A DNA stretch of 64,000 nucleotides. Origin: Spirosoma aerolatum. Its GTDB lineage: Bacteria > Bacteroidota > Bacteroidia > Cytophagales > Spirosomataceae. Shown here piece by piece: positions 27,145 through 36,572 of this stretch; the stretch's first letter is position 1, and every line of letters begins with the position of its first letter. A program made the position numbers and the translations under genes. The notes below the pieces were generated by a model, which did no database searches, was not told the DNA's origin, and was given only the letters and a program-made list of their open reading frames with translations. The stretch is taken from positions 7,201,501-7,265,500 of the forward strand of contig NZ_CP020104.1 of the NCBI RefSeq assembly GCF_002056795.1, written 5' to 3'.

Positions 27145-30100
27145 TTATTTCTTTTTCAAACTGGTTAAATATTCTACTAAATCGACTAATTCCTGGGTAC
27201 TCATGGCTTCCTGGAGGCCCGATGGCATCATGGACGAATCAATTTGCTTCATCGAGACCACATCAGCCATTTTATAGTTCTGGACCACACCGCCGGGAAA
27301 CTTCATTTGCAGGTCGGTCTCAGTTTTGCTGGACACGATTCCAGTCATGGAGCTACCGTCTTTGAACTTCACTTCCCAGCCTTCAAAGCCAAAACTAATA
27401 CCGGCATCGGGGTGTAAAATAGCCAGATACTGCCCTTCTCGCGGCAACTTAGAGCCTATTTCGGATAATTTTGGACCGAAATCCATGCCTTCGCCGTTGA
27501 CCTGATGGCAAATAGAACAATTATTTTTAAAGACGCTAACACCTTTGGCGGCATCACCCTTCATAGCCAGTAATTCGGTGATGCCAGGTAGTTTTTTACC
27601 TTCAGCACTCTGGCCACCATCGAGGTAGCTGGCAGCCTGCTGACGGATGTTTTTACGCCAATCGTTACTTACGCCCTGTGCAGCCGCTTTTTTATAATCG
27701 CCTGTAATGTCGCCCGACTTGAGTAAGTTTAACACCAGATCGGCTCCTTCCATGCTTCCGCCCAGCGAACGAGTTGCTTCTTTACGAATCGACGCTGAAC
27801 GTTTGGTATCCAGCGCTACCGTCTTCAGGATGTTGATGGATTCTTTATTGCCGATCCGACGCAAAGCCGTTAGCATATTCGTTGAGGCTTCGGCATCAGA
27901 CCCGTTCAGAACTTCCCAGACCAGTGGTGCTCCTCCCTGTTTAAGCAATTGCCGAGCCGCATCCCGACCCATTCCATCCATGGATTTGGTCAATGCCAGT
28001 TGTTTCAGGCGGTTGTTTTCGGAAACAGGCTCGAAACGGGTTACCAGTTCGAGGTACTCAGGGGTGCCATATACATCATTAATTAATTTGGCAAGGGCAT
28101 TGGTCGCTACGGGCGAATCGCGGACAAAAGCTGGGTCCAGATGACGCAGGGCTAGTTTGGTTACTTCCGTAGAGCCGCTATTGGCCTGTAAAATACCCAG
28201 CAACGCCGTTGATTTTTCGACCGCACCAGGGTTGAAGTCGAAGGCCCGGAAATAACGGAGCCGCTGATTAACAAGCACTGACGGGTCACCAGCCAGTTTG
28301 GCTAGTAATGGTACAGATTCTTTAGTACGCGCCCGCCAGACAATATCGCGCCCGGTTGCGTTGGCGATTGGATCACCAGTAACCTGCTTCAGCCAGGCCG
28401 TGTAATAGCTATCCCAGTTGCCATCGGCTCCGATGCCCAGTGCTTCCAGATACCAGCGGTCATTGCCATCATGTTTACTAGCTAGCTGAGCCCACAGAGC
28501 GGGGGCATCAGACGATGTATTCCGACGGAGAGCTAGAATGCACTCCCGACGTACCTGAGCATCTGGATCATTGACCAACTGCTTCACGTAAGGAATGATG
28601 TCCATTTTCCGTTCACGAGCCGCTCGCAGTCCTGTTATACGTAAATCGGGATTGGGGCTTTTCACGGCCGTTTCAATGTATTTTTTGCCGTTGTTCAACT
28701 GGCTTAGCAACCACAAAGCCCGTGCCTGCATGCGAGCGTTGTCCGATGATTTGTACAGTTTTGCCAGCGCTTTTTCGGCTTTCGGTCCCAGGCTATGGAG
28801 TTTTTGCCAGCCTGCATACCGGACAGCCATATTCGGACTTTGCAGGGCATCTATAGCGCCATCGGTTGTCGATACATCGACTTTCGGCATCGTGTAAGGC
28901 GAGTTGGGAGGAGCTACCCGGTATACGCGCCCCCGGTTCTGATCACCTGCCTGGTGGCCTCCTACACCTGGGTCGTACCAGTCGGCAATAATCAGCGAGC
29001 CATCAGGTGCTACGCAGACATCAGCCGGACGAAACCACTGATCGCGGGCACCTTCCAGTACGTTGACAAGCTGGGCTTTGTAGCCAGCCCCCTCTTTTTG
29101 TACAGGATATGACCGCACCACATTTGGGCCCGCATCGCAGTGAATAACCTGATTCCGAAAGATTTCAGGAAGCAGGTTGCCTTCATACACAATAATCCCC
29201 GTAGGCGAACCAGCCCCGGTCTGAAGTAGGTTGGGGACTACGCCTGGGTCGTTCAGGTGCCAGTGGCGACGCGGAATTTCGGGTTCGATGTTATCACGAT
29301 TGGCTTGCCAGCCTGCGCCCGTCATTTCGTCGGTATAGCCGTAATTACCGTACTCCATGACATAATTGATACGAACGCCCTTGTTCCCATCGTCGTCGTT
29401 GTCCGACTGCCAGAGCGTGCCGTACGAATCGACGGCTATTTCATAGTTATTACGGAAATTCTGGCCCAGCACCTCTACGTTTTTCCCGTCGGGATCGCAG
29501 CGGAACACCATCCCCTGTTTGAAATTTTGCTTATTGATGGTTTTGCCCGTAGCAATATCCACCACTGCATTTTTGTCTTTATCAAGAAGCTGGCCACCTT
29601 CATTGCCGAAATTGAAATACCATTTACCATCGGGGCCGAACACGAAGGTGTGCATGCCGTGGTCGTGCTGTTCGCCACCGATGCCAGTAAACAGTAATTC
29701 TTTTTTGTCGGCTTTATCGTCTCCATTTTCGTCGGTGAGTACCCATACGTTCGGGCTGTCGGAGACGATGACCTTATTGCCCTGTACCCAAATACCGAGC
29801 GGGGATTCAATACTGGGGTCCTGGTAAAAAACTTTGGTAAGGTCAGCCTTGCCATCGCCGTTGGTATCTTCCAGAATGACGATACGATCCCCTTCCTTGC
29901 GGGTAGGATTGCCGTTAATAGCAGGTCGATAGTTATAGGCTTCGCATACCCAAACACGTCCACGAGCATCTACGTCGATGTTGGTAGGATTAGTAAGCAT
30001 GGGTTCGGCAGCAAAGAGTGTTGCTTCAAGCCCATTGGCTACGTTCAGGCTACCCACCGCATATTTGGGGTCGTGTTTGTCATCATCACTCAATTGAGCA

Positions 30101-30252
30101 AATAGGGTGTTCAGGTAAGAGCCTGATGCTCTGTTGAGATTTCGATTTTGAAAAGCACCTATAAATGTACCGCTGACAATAAGGCTGGCGGCAGCGATAC
30201 GTAGGGCTCGTTGAGAAAACAGGAGAGAATTTCCCGAAGAAGACCGATTCAT
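27145..30252 (-). CDS. Membrane-bound dehydrogenase with HEAT repeats and C-terminal cytochrome c
   Basis: A 1035-residue exported protein. An N-terminal signal/anchor (about 10-30) is followed by a sugar-dehydrogenase-like beta-propeller (about 70-450; DVDARGRVWVCEAYNYRP and MEYGNYGYTDEM are typical of the PVC-type dehydrogenase domain). HEAT-like helical repeats span about 460-860, then a cytochrome c domain with the haem site CSICHQ near residue 913. It probably oxidises a sugar or alcohol and passes electrons to haem. The isomerase gene 132 bp downstream on the same strand suggests a shared pathway. Confidence 0.9.
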   Translation of the reverse strand: MNRSSSGNSLLFSQRALRIAAASLIVSGTFIGAFQNRNLNRASGSYLNTLFAQLSDDDKHDPKYAVGSLNVANGLEATLFAAEPMLTNPTNIDVDARGRVWVCEAYNYRPAINGNPTRKEGDRIVILEDTNGDGKADLTKVFYQDPSIESPLGIWVQGNKVIVSDSPNVWVLTDENGDDKADKKELLFTGIGGEQHDHGMHTFVFGPDGKWYFNFGNEGGQLLDKDKNAVVDIATGKTINKQNFKQGMVFRCDPDGKNVEVLGQNFRNNYEIAVDSYGTLWQSDNDDDGNKGVRINYVMEYGNYGYTDEMTGAGWQANRDNIEPEIPRRHWHLNDPGVVPNLLQTGAGSPTGIIVYEGNLLPEIFRNQVIHCDAGPNVVRSYPVQKEGAGYKAQLVNVLEGARDQWFRPADVCVAPDGSLIIADWYDPGVGGHQAGDQNRGRVYRVAPPNSPYTMPKVDVSTTDGAIDALQSPNMAVRYAGWQKLHSLGPKAEKALAKLYKSSDNARMQARALWLLSQLNNGKKYIETAVKSPNPDLRITGLRAARERKMDIIPYVKQLVNDPDAQVRRECILALRRNTSSDAPALWAQLASKHDGNDRWYLEALGIGADGNWDSYYTAWLKQVTGDPIANATGRDIVWRARTKESVPLLAKLAGDPSVLVNQRLRYFRAFDFNPGAVEKSTALLGILQANSGSTEVTKLALRHLDPAFVRDSPVATNALAKLINDVYGTPEYLELVTRFEPVSENNRLKQLALTKSMDGMGRDAARQLLKQGGAPLVWEVLNGSDAEASTNMLTALRRIGNKESINILKTVALDTKRSASIRKEATRSLGGSMEGADLVLNLLKSGDITGDYKKAAAQGVSNDWRKNIRQQAASYLDGGQSAEGKKLPGITELLAMKGDAAKGVSVFKNNCSICHQVNGEGMDFGPKLSEIGSKLPREGQYLAILHPDAGISFGFEGWEVKFKDGSSMTGIVSSKTETDLQMKFPGGVVQNYKMADVVSMKQIDSSMMPSGLQEAMSTQELVDLVEYLTSLKKK

Positions 30253-30424
30253 GTGTCTATACCTGGAAGAGATTGTCTTTTAGCTAATTCAAAGAGTCGC
30301 GTTCACGGTATTTATACCCATGGATGCTGTGACTAAATTGCATTTAATTTGTCTATACTGTCATTATGATGGCTTTTGTGTACACTTGTGTGCCGAATGG
30401 CATCTCACCTAAATTCGTTAACGT

Positions 30425-30661
30425 ATGGGTTTTCTGTATTCTATTCTGATTGGCGGTATAGCGGGCTATATCGCCAGCCGTATCATGGACAGCCATAATG
30501 CCTGGTACATCAATGTAATTCTGGGTATCGTAGGGGGATTTGTTGGAGGCTTTATTGCCCGAAAGCTTGGTAACGACCCTGACAATGACGGCCTGTTAAT
30601 GAACCTACTGATTGCCGTAGGAGGTGCAGTGGTGCTCATTTTTCTGGGGCGTTTGCTTTGA
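30425..30661 (+). CDS. GlsB/YeaQ/YmgE-family small membrane protein
   Basis: A 78-residue protein with three membrane helices and the glycine-rich pattern of the transglycosylase-associated (YeaQ/YmgE) family: GGIAGYIASRIMD, GIVGGFVGGFIARKLG and IAVGGAVVLIFLGRLL. Family members are induced by general or acid stress; the mechanism is unknown. Length and start fit the family. It is divergent from the giant dehydrogenase gene and is followed by a long terminator hairpin. Confidence 0.88.
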   Translation: MGFLYSILIGGIAGYIASRIMDSHNAWYINVILGIVGGFVGGFIARKLGNDPDNDGLLMNLLIAVGGAVVLIFLGRLL

Positions 30662-30680
30662 CAGTTAAATTGTAGTAGAA

Positions 30681-30745
30681 AACGAAGAAGCCACTTTCCG
30701 ACGCCCTTCTTTAAAGAAAGTGCGCTGGAAAGTGGCTTCTTCGTT
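30681..30745. terminator. Long bidirectional hairpin
   Basis: AACGAAGAAGCCACTTTCC pairs perfectly (19 bp) with 30727-30745. The 27-nt loop holds a second small hairpin (CTTCTTT/AAAGAAAG). It separates the convergent small membrane-protein and YceI genes. Confidence 0.85.
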
Positions 30746-30757
30746 GGGTTAAGTTTG

Positions 30758-31351
30758 TTACGACTGCTTGGTGAATTCACCCGTAGCGCGTAATTCAACT
30801 TCTTCGCTCACTGGCATAGCCCCCGCTCCGCCTACGCCAAAATCGGTACGCTTTATTTGGCCTGTCATTTTGAAACCTACTTTTTCAGGGCCGGGCTTAC
30901 CGTCACGGCCGGGCATTTGCTTAGGACCTACCATCGTCGCGTCGAGAGTAACCGGCTTGGTAACTCCGTGTATAGTTAGGTCGCCAGCTACTTTATACTT
31001 ATTGTCGGCTACTTTCTTAAACGATGTACTCTTGAACGACATGGTCGGATATTTGGCGGCATCGAACCAGCGATCACCTTTCAGGTCGCCATCACGCCGT
31101 TCGTTGCCCGTGTCGATGCTGTTAATATCGGTTGAGAATTCGAAAACGGCATCCGACAGGTCGGGCTTGGCTGCGGTAATTTTAGCGTCGAAGGTCTTGA
31201 AATAGCCATCTACTTCCGACAACATCAGGTGGGTAACGGTAAAGCCAACTTTAGCATGTGCTTTATCCAGCGCCCAGGTTTGCGCATAGGTGGTTGAGAA
31301 AGCAAACAGGGCAACGGCTGTCAGTACTAAAGATTTCAGTTGGTTTTTCAT
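30758..31351 (-). CDS. YceI-family periplasmic lipid-binding protein
   Basis: A 197-residue protein with a signal peptide (MKNQLKSLVLTAVALFAFSTTYAQ) and a complete YceI lipocalin-like barrel: WALDKAHAKVGFTVTHLMLSEVDGYF, INSIDTGNERRDGDLKGDRWFDAAKYP and DLTIHGVTKPVTLDATM. YceI proteins bind isoprenoid or amide lipids in the periplasm. It is monocistronic between a terminator hairpin and the TonB receptor. Confidence 0.93.
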   Translation of the reverse strand: MKNQLKSLVLTAVALFAFSTTYAQTWALDKAHAKVGFTVTHLMLSEVDGYFKTFDAKITAAKPDLSDAVFEFSTDINSIDTGNERRDGDLKGDRWFDAAKYPTMSFKSTSFKKVADNKYKVAGDLTIHGVTKPVTLDATMVGPKQMPGRDGKPGPEKVGFKMTGQIKRTDFGVGGAGAMPVSEEVELRATGEFTKQS

Positions 31352-31530
31352 TGATTGTAAAGCTAGATTTAAGGTGAACAGGAACTACAAGTTAAAGCAA
31401 AACAGGTATTGACTTAATTGACCATACGGCTCCACGGAGGCAAAGGTTGCTTAGAGAGAATCGTAACGATCGGTAATCTACAGAATCTGATTATCATTTG
31501 CACAGCGTATAAGTAGATTTAACAGGTAAT

Positions 31531-34149
31531 TTACCGAGGACGCCCTCCACCCGATTGACCTCCGGCCGGGGCTGCCTGTTGTTGCTGTCCACCACCTTCG
31601 TTGCCTCCTTCACCACCCTTCACATCATCGTTGTTGACCGAGCGCGCTTTCCGACGGGGCTGCTCGAAGGTCATTTTACCAATCCGATACGTAAACGTTA
31701 TTTTCAGATTGGAATTGTATAAGTGCGTCACATTCGATTGCGAAAGCAAGGGCGAGTTCAACGTAGTGCGCATGGTTACGCCACCGCCAACGAAGTTCTC
31801 AGCCGCCAGGCCAATACTACCCCGCTTGTTGGCCAGATCTTTCCGAACGCCCAGCGAGTACATGTAAAAACTACCCATTGTTCCCTGCAACTGCGGACTC
31901 GGCCCCCGGAAGAAACTGAACACCTGAGCGCTCCAGCCTTTGTCGAGTTGTAACTGGCTCATCAGGCGACCACCGATGCTTATGCCGGAATTATTAATGG
32001 TGATCGACTTCCCATCGGCTCCTGGCGTTAGCCCCTGCATGTACATATAATAACCGTCCAGACCACCATTAACACTCCATTTCGAGGTCAGGTTGGCATT
32101 GAAGAACACATTGGTTCCCATCGTGCGCTGAATACCTATATTCTGGAATGTGGTGACGATACCACCGGCCAACGAATCGGATGGGATGCGTATCTGCGTA
32201 ATGGCGTTGTTGGTTAACCGGCCAAAAACAGCCGCGTTCAGATACACCTTCTTGATGGTTGAACTCAGGCTCAGCTCCACATTGTCGGTCAGTTCGGGGC
32301 TTAGAGTTGGGTTACCAACCTGAATCATCTGTGGGTTAGCCGCGTTCGGGTTGGGGTTCAACTGTTGCAGACCAGGTCGTTGAATCCGGCGGTTATACGC
32401 TGCCTTTACGGTGGTGCCCCCCTTCAAGCTTTTCGATACATTGATACTGGGCACCAGATTGCTATAGTTGGGAATAGCTAAGGTTGTGCTTTCATTCGCC
32501 TTGGCCGAAATACCCGTGTATTCGTACCGCGTACCGATCTTGAAGGTGTACTTACTGGGCGTTACGTACGTATACGAGATATAGCCCGCTCCGATGTTCT
32601 GATTATAAGCCAGTGAACCCGATTGGTTGGATGGGTCGATAGCCAGTTCGCCCGTGCTGCCGCCAATCAGGTACTTGAATCGACTATCAACCGTACGCAT
32701 AATGGCTTTGGCACCAAATTCCAGCAACTGATTCTTTTTGATGGGCGTCTGATAATCCGTCTGAAGAGTTAATTCCTGGTTGGTGTTATTGTTGATGTTT
32801 TGCTGGCGACGCGTCAGAACGTTGGCGTCGTTCATAATATCGGCGTAGAAATTATTGGTCAGGCCCGTGCGGCTGTACTGGGTCGAAATACTCCATTCCT
32901 GCTGTGGCTTAAAGGTGCGGATATAGTCGAGGTTCATATCGACTGAATTCGATAAATCCTTCCGGTCGACATCCCGATTGGTAAAGCTCAACAACGAATC
33001 GCCGATTGAAGAGTTAGTCAACTGCGTTTGCTGCTGGATAAAGTTACGGGTGCCAAACCGGACATTGGCTGATAAGGATTGATTCTTGGCCAGGTCGTAG
33101 TCGAAGCCAAGGTTATACTGACCGAAAAGCGGTTTGTCGAAAGCAGTCCCTTCCTGATGGGTTTTCTGGTATTGCGTACCTACTAATGTCGTTTGATCGA
33201 GAGTCGATGAAGCCCGGTTATACATAGCCCGCCCAAAACCACCCAGCGTAATGCCTAATTTGCCCTGACGGTATGAACCGTTCAGGCCCAGGTTTGAAGC
33301 TCGTAACCCGGCTCCGGCATCAACATTCAGCGTTAGGCCGTGTAAGGTGTTCTTTTTGGTAACGATGTTGATAATTCCGGCGGCTCCTTCAGCATCGTAT
33401 TTGGCCGATGGACTGGTGATCACTTCCACTGATTTGATCATGTCGGCGGGTAGTTGCTTTAGAGCGTCGGCTACACTGGCCGCAACAATGGTGGAGGGTT
33501 TGTTGTTGATCAACACGCGAATATTCTGACTACCCCGCAGACTTACATTGCCATCCAGGTCGACCGAGAGCATGGGAACACGTTTCAGTACATCCGACGC
33601 ATCACCGCCTTTCGTGGCAATATCTTTATCGGCGTTGAATACCAGACGGTCAACTTTTTCCTCAATCAAAGCCGCCTGACCTGTTACCACTACCTCACTC
33701 AACGTACGAATATCGGCCGTGAGCCGCACCGATCCCATATTGATCTCGGTGCCTTTGGCAATGGTGAAGGGCTTGGAATCCAGATTTTTATAGCCGATGA
33801 ACGAGTATTGGAGCCGGTAGTCGCCTGGAGCCAGTTTAGTCATCGAGAAAGCCCCTTTGGCATCCGACGTGGTTCCATCGACGGGCTTGTTGGTTTTTAC
33901 ACTAATCAGGGCAACGGTTGCGAATTCGACGGGTTTGCCTGACGTAGAATCGACCAGGAGGCCGTTAATTTTTCCGTTGCCTTTGGGTGTCTCTTCGGTT
34001 ACGCCTGTAAACTCAGCTTTCTGACGGCGGTTATCCTGATTAAATCCACCGGGACCCCCACCCGGAGGGCCAAACTGGGCATAGGTTGTTTGGGTTAAAC
34101 CAGTCCAAAGCCCAAGCATAAATAAGACCAGTAAGAATTGCTTTCTCAT
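31531..34149 (-). CDS. TonB-dependent receptor-like barrel (OMP_b-brl_3)
   Basis: The protein has 872 residues from the ATG at 34149, which gives a clean signal peptide (MRKQFLLVLFMLGLWTGL...AQ). Domains in order are a short Gly/Pro segment, a carboxypeptidase-regulatory-like domain (about 55-140), a TonB plug (LSEVVVTGQAALIEEKVDR; GSQNIRVLINNKPSTI) and an OMP_b-brl_3 beta-barrel. The C-terminus is unusual: after the barrel strand it ends in a Gly/Gln-rich tail (GGEGGNEGGGQQQQ...). The substrate is unknown. It is divergent from a LytS/LytTR pair that could regulate it. Confidence 0.9.
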   Translation of the reverse strand: MRKQFLLVLFMLGLWTGLTQTTYAQFGPPGGGPGGFNQDNRRQKAEFTGVTEETPKGNGKINGLLVDSTSGKPVEFATVALISVKTNKPVDGTTSDAKGAFSMTKLAPGDYRLQYSFIGYKNLDSKPFTIAKGTEINMGSVRLTADIRTLSEVVVTGQAALIEEKVDRLVFNADKDIATKGGDASDVLKRVPMLSVDLDGNVSLRGSQNIRVLINNKPSTIVAASVADALKQLPADMIKSVEVITSPSAKYDAEGAAGIINIVTKKNTLHGLTLNVDAGAGLRASNLGLNGSYRQGKLGITLGGFGRAMYNRASSTLDQTTLVGTQYQKTHQEGTAFDKPLFGQYNLGFDYDLAKNQSLSANVRFGTRNFIQQQTQLTNSSIGDSLLSFTNRDVDRKDLSNSVDMNLDYIRTFKPQQEWSISTQYSRTGLTNNFYADIMNDANVLTRRQQNINNNTNQELTLQTDYQTPIKKNQLLEFGAKAIMRTVDSRFKYLIGGSTGELAIDPSNQSGSLAYNQNIGAGYISYTYVTPSKYTFKIGTRYEYTGISAKANESTTLAIPNYSNLVPSINVSKSLKGGTTVKAAYNRRIQRPGLQQLNPNPNAANPQMIQVGNPTLSPELTDNVELSLSSTIKKVYLNAAVFGRLTNNAITQIRIPSDSLAGGIVTTFQNIGIQRTMGTNVFFNANLTSKWSVNGGLDGYYMYMQGLTPGADGKSITINNSGISIGGRLMSQLQLDKGWSAQVFSFFRGPSPQLQGTMGSFYMYSLGVRKDLANKRGSIGLAAENFVGGGVTMRTTLNSPLLSQSNVTHLYNSNLKITFTYRIGKMTFEQPRRKARSVNNDDVKGGEGGNEGGGQQQQAAPAGGQSGGGRPR

Positions 34150-34482
34150 CGTTGTATAAGTCAACATTGACGAAGCAAAGCAATAGCGACGGTTTTAATT
34201 CGAAAAATACAATAGACCGATACTCTGCAAACGTCGGCAGAAAGCCCATTTCTGCCGATGAATGACTCCCTGGCTGGCCTGAGCCGGAAAGAAAGCCATT
34301 CATCGGTTAAAATGGCCGAACTATCGGGGAAGTCTGTAAATGTGACGATTGGCGGGTGTTTTATTCGGCTTTTCTTCTAAACTTGTACCTGTCTATGGCC
34401 GGATCGCCCCTGTTGTTTTTAGTGCTGTCTAAGCGTATAGATAGGCATACAGAAATCGCAGGATCTACAGAAACTACAAATT

Positions 34483-35547
34483 ATGGGTGCAGCGCTGTTT
34501 TCTCGTCGATATGTTCCTTTGCTGAGTCACGTGCTGGGCTGGGGGCTGATGGGCTATCTGCTATTCTTTCAGTCGTTCACCTCTGAGATCCATTTTCCCG
34601 ATGTGTTCTGGGTTCGGCAGAGTATTTTTTTCGTGCTGATGGTTGGGGTGTTCTACCTGAACGCCAATGTATTTGTGCCCCGGTACCTGCTGCCCGGTCA
34701 TACAAGTCGTTATTTGCTTACGCTCTTCGGAATTATCGTCGTATTGATGCTCATCCTGGCTTTTATAGAGTGGAGCTTTAATTTGCCCATCTTAGTTCAC
34801 CGGGCTTTTCATCCTGATGGAAGCGGCAAGATAAAATACTACGGCTGGATTCAGCCCAACCTGTTTACCATTCTGCTGATAGTAGGGATCAGTACCAGCA
34901 TGACGCTCTTGCAGAAGTGGCAGATGGATGCCAACCTTCGGCTGGCGCTGGAGCAGGCTAAAACTACTTCGGAGCTTTCGTTCTTAAAAGCACAGATTAA
35001 CCCGCACTTCTTTTTCAATACCCTCAACAACATTTATGCGCTGACGCTGATTGATGTTGAAACGGCTCGTGAAGCCCTGCACCGACTCTCGCGCATGATG
35101 CGTTACGTACTATATGAAACACAGTCGGGAACAACGCTGCTTAGCAAAGAGCTTGATTTTTTGAGTGATTACATTCAGTTAATGGAGCTTCGGCTCACGG
35201 ACAAAGTGACCGTTACACTCGATACGCCTTCGCCCCTACGCGACCAGTCGATTGCCCCAATGCTGTTTCTGCCTTTTGTGGAAAACGCGTTTAAACATGG
35301 GGTAAGTACGCTGGAGCCAAGCTGGATTCGAATTAGTGTACAGCAACAGGATCATCAGTTGCAGATGGATGTACGAAATACGTTATTTACCCAGAAATCA
35401 ACTTCGCTCGAAGCGGGTAATGGAATTGGGCTGGTCAATACACGTCGTCGGCTCGACCTGCTCTACCCTGGCCAGTACACGCTCTATATCAACGAGCATA
35501 CGATGGCTGGCGAATATCACGTACAACTAACGCTGAATCTGGCATGA
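34483..35547 (+). CDS. LytS-type sensor histidine kinase
   Basis: A 354-residue protein with four N-terminal membrane helices (about 10-145), then the His_kinase domain with the phosphorylated histidine in AQINPHFFFNTLNNIYAL and an HATPase domain (FVENAFKHGVS; GNGIGLVNTRRRLDLLYP). It has no large sensory domain. Its last codons overlap the response-regulator gene by 4 bp, the usual arrangement for translational coupling. It is divergent from the TonB receptor gene. Confidence 0.94.
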   Translation: MGAALFSRRYVPLLSHVLGWGLMGYLLFFQSFTSEIHFPDVFWVRQSIFFVLMVGVFYLNANVFVPRYLLPGHTSRYLLTLFGIIVVLMLILAFIEWSFNLPILVHRAFHPDGSGKIKYYGWIQPNLFTILLIVGISTSMTLLQKWQMDANLRLALEQAKTTSELSFLKAQINPHFFFNTLNNIYALTLIDVETAREALHRLSRMMRYVLYETQSGTTLLSKELDFLSDYIQLMELRLTDKVTVTLDTPSPLRDQSIAPMLFLPFVENAFKHGVSTLEPSWIRISVQQQDHQLQMDVRNTLFTQKSTSLEAGNGIGLVNTRRRLDLLYPGQYTLYINEHTMAGEYHVQLTLNLA

Positions 35548-36311
35548 CGCTTTCCTGTATCGCTGTCGATGATGAGCCGCTGGCGCTGGGACTGGTCTGC
35601 GCTTTCATCGAAAAAACGCCATTTCTGGCATTGTCAGGTCGTTTTAGTAGTGCTGTTCAGGCCTTGCAATACATTTTGCAACACCCGGTCGATGTTATTT
35701 TTCTGGATATTCAGATGCCCGACCTGACTGGGCTGGAACTGGCGCGGGTACTGGAGCGGAGCAATCGGGGACCACAAACGACCCGAATAATTTTTACTAC
35801 GGCTTTCGATCAATTTGCCCTCGATGGGTTTCGGGTCGATGCGCTGGATTACCTGCTCAAACCGTTTAACTACGAAGAATTTCTGCGTGCTGCGAGTAAA
35901 GCCCGCAACTATTTCGAACTCGTGCAACGGCCCGAGAACAAGCCCATTATTGTATCGCCCGGCTTACCAACCTCGTCTGAACCAAGTGATGATTACTTGT
36001 TTCTAAAGGTTGAGTATCAGTTGGTACGCGTTTCGTACAACGATATCCTGTATATCGAAGGCTTAAAGGACTATGTGAAAGTGTATCGGCAAAGTGAGCC
36101 TGATAAGCCTATGCTATCGTTAACAAGTCTGAAGGCCCTGGAAGAAAAGCTACCTCCCCGGCAGTTTATGCGGATACATCGGTCATTTATTGTAGCTCTT
36201 GATCGAATCCATGCCGTCACCCGAAATTCGGTGCAGATTGGTTCGACAACCATTCCAGTGAGCGATCAATACAAAGATACGTTTGGGGAATTTATCAGCC
36301 GCTGGTTGTAG
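35544..36311 (+). CDS. LytTR-family response regulator
   Basis: A 255-residue protein with a receiver domain (VDDEPLAL; phosphoacceptor Asp in VIFLDIQMPDLTG; Lys in YLLKPFNYEEF) and a C-terminal LytTR DNA-binding domain (YNDILYIEGLKDYVKVY; RQFMRIHRSFIVAL). The ATG overlaps the kinase stop codon. It should act with that kinase. LytTR regulators bind two short direct repeats near the -35 region of targets; the adjacent TonB receptor is a candidate target by position only. Confidence 0.95.
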   Translation: MTLSCIAVDDEPLALGLVCAFIEKTPFLALSGRFSSAVQALQYILQHPVDVIFLDIQMPDLTGLELARVLERSNRGPQTTRIIFTTAFDQFALDGFRVDALDYLLKPFNYEEFLRAASKARNYFELVQRPENKPIIVSPGLPTSSEPSDDYLFLKVEYQLVRVSYNDILYIEGLKDYVKVYRQSEPDKPMLSLTSLKALEEKLPPRQFMRIHRSFIVALDRIHAVTRNSVQIGSTTIPVSDQYKDTFGEFISRWL

Positions 36312-36361
36312 TGTCCGGTTAGGGGAGCCTACATACGACTTCGCAAGTTGTTACTTGTGCC

Positions 36362-36403
36362 ATGGGTTATCGTCTGAATGATTATTTCTCCAGACTAACC
36401 CAT
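36362..36403 (+). other. Stem-loop downstream of the LytTR operon
   Basis: TGGGTTA-tc-GTCTG pairs with CAGAC-TAACCCA across a 14-nt loop, with a 2-nt bulge on one side. It sits between the response-regulator stop and the terminator at 36417, so the operon's 3' UTR carries two hairpins in tandem. Confidence 0.5.
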
Positions 36404-36416
36404 AAATCGTTTAGGC

Positions 36417-36449
36417 AAAGCCCGGTTCACCGTTGTTACCGGGCTTTTT
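36417..36449 (+). terminator. Intrinsic terminator of the LytS/LytTR operon
   Basis: AAAGCCCGGT pairs with ACCGGGCTTT around a 12-nt loop, followed by TTT. It is the classic form and lies 106 bp after the operon stop. Confidence 0.88.
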
Positions 36450-36572
36450 GCTGTTCACGAGCTAATAGAACGTTATAATCTATTGCTTTAGAGTAGCTTA
36501 TGGAATCTGTATTCTAAAACCTTATTCGGGCAGTTAAGGTTATTCCAGACGAGATCATCATCTGCTTGTCGC

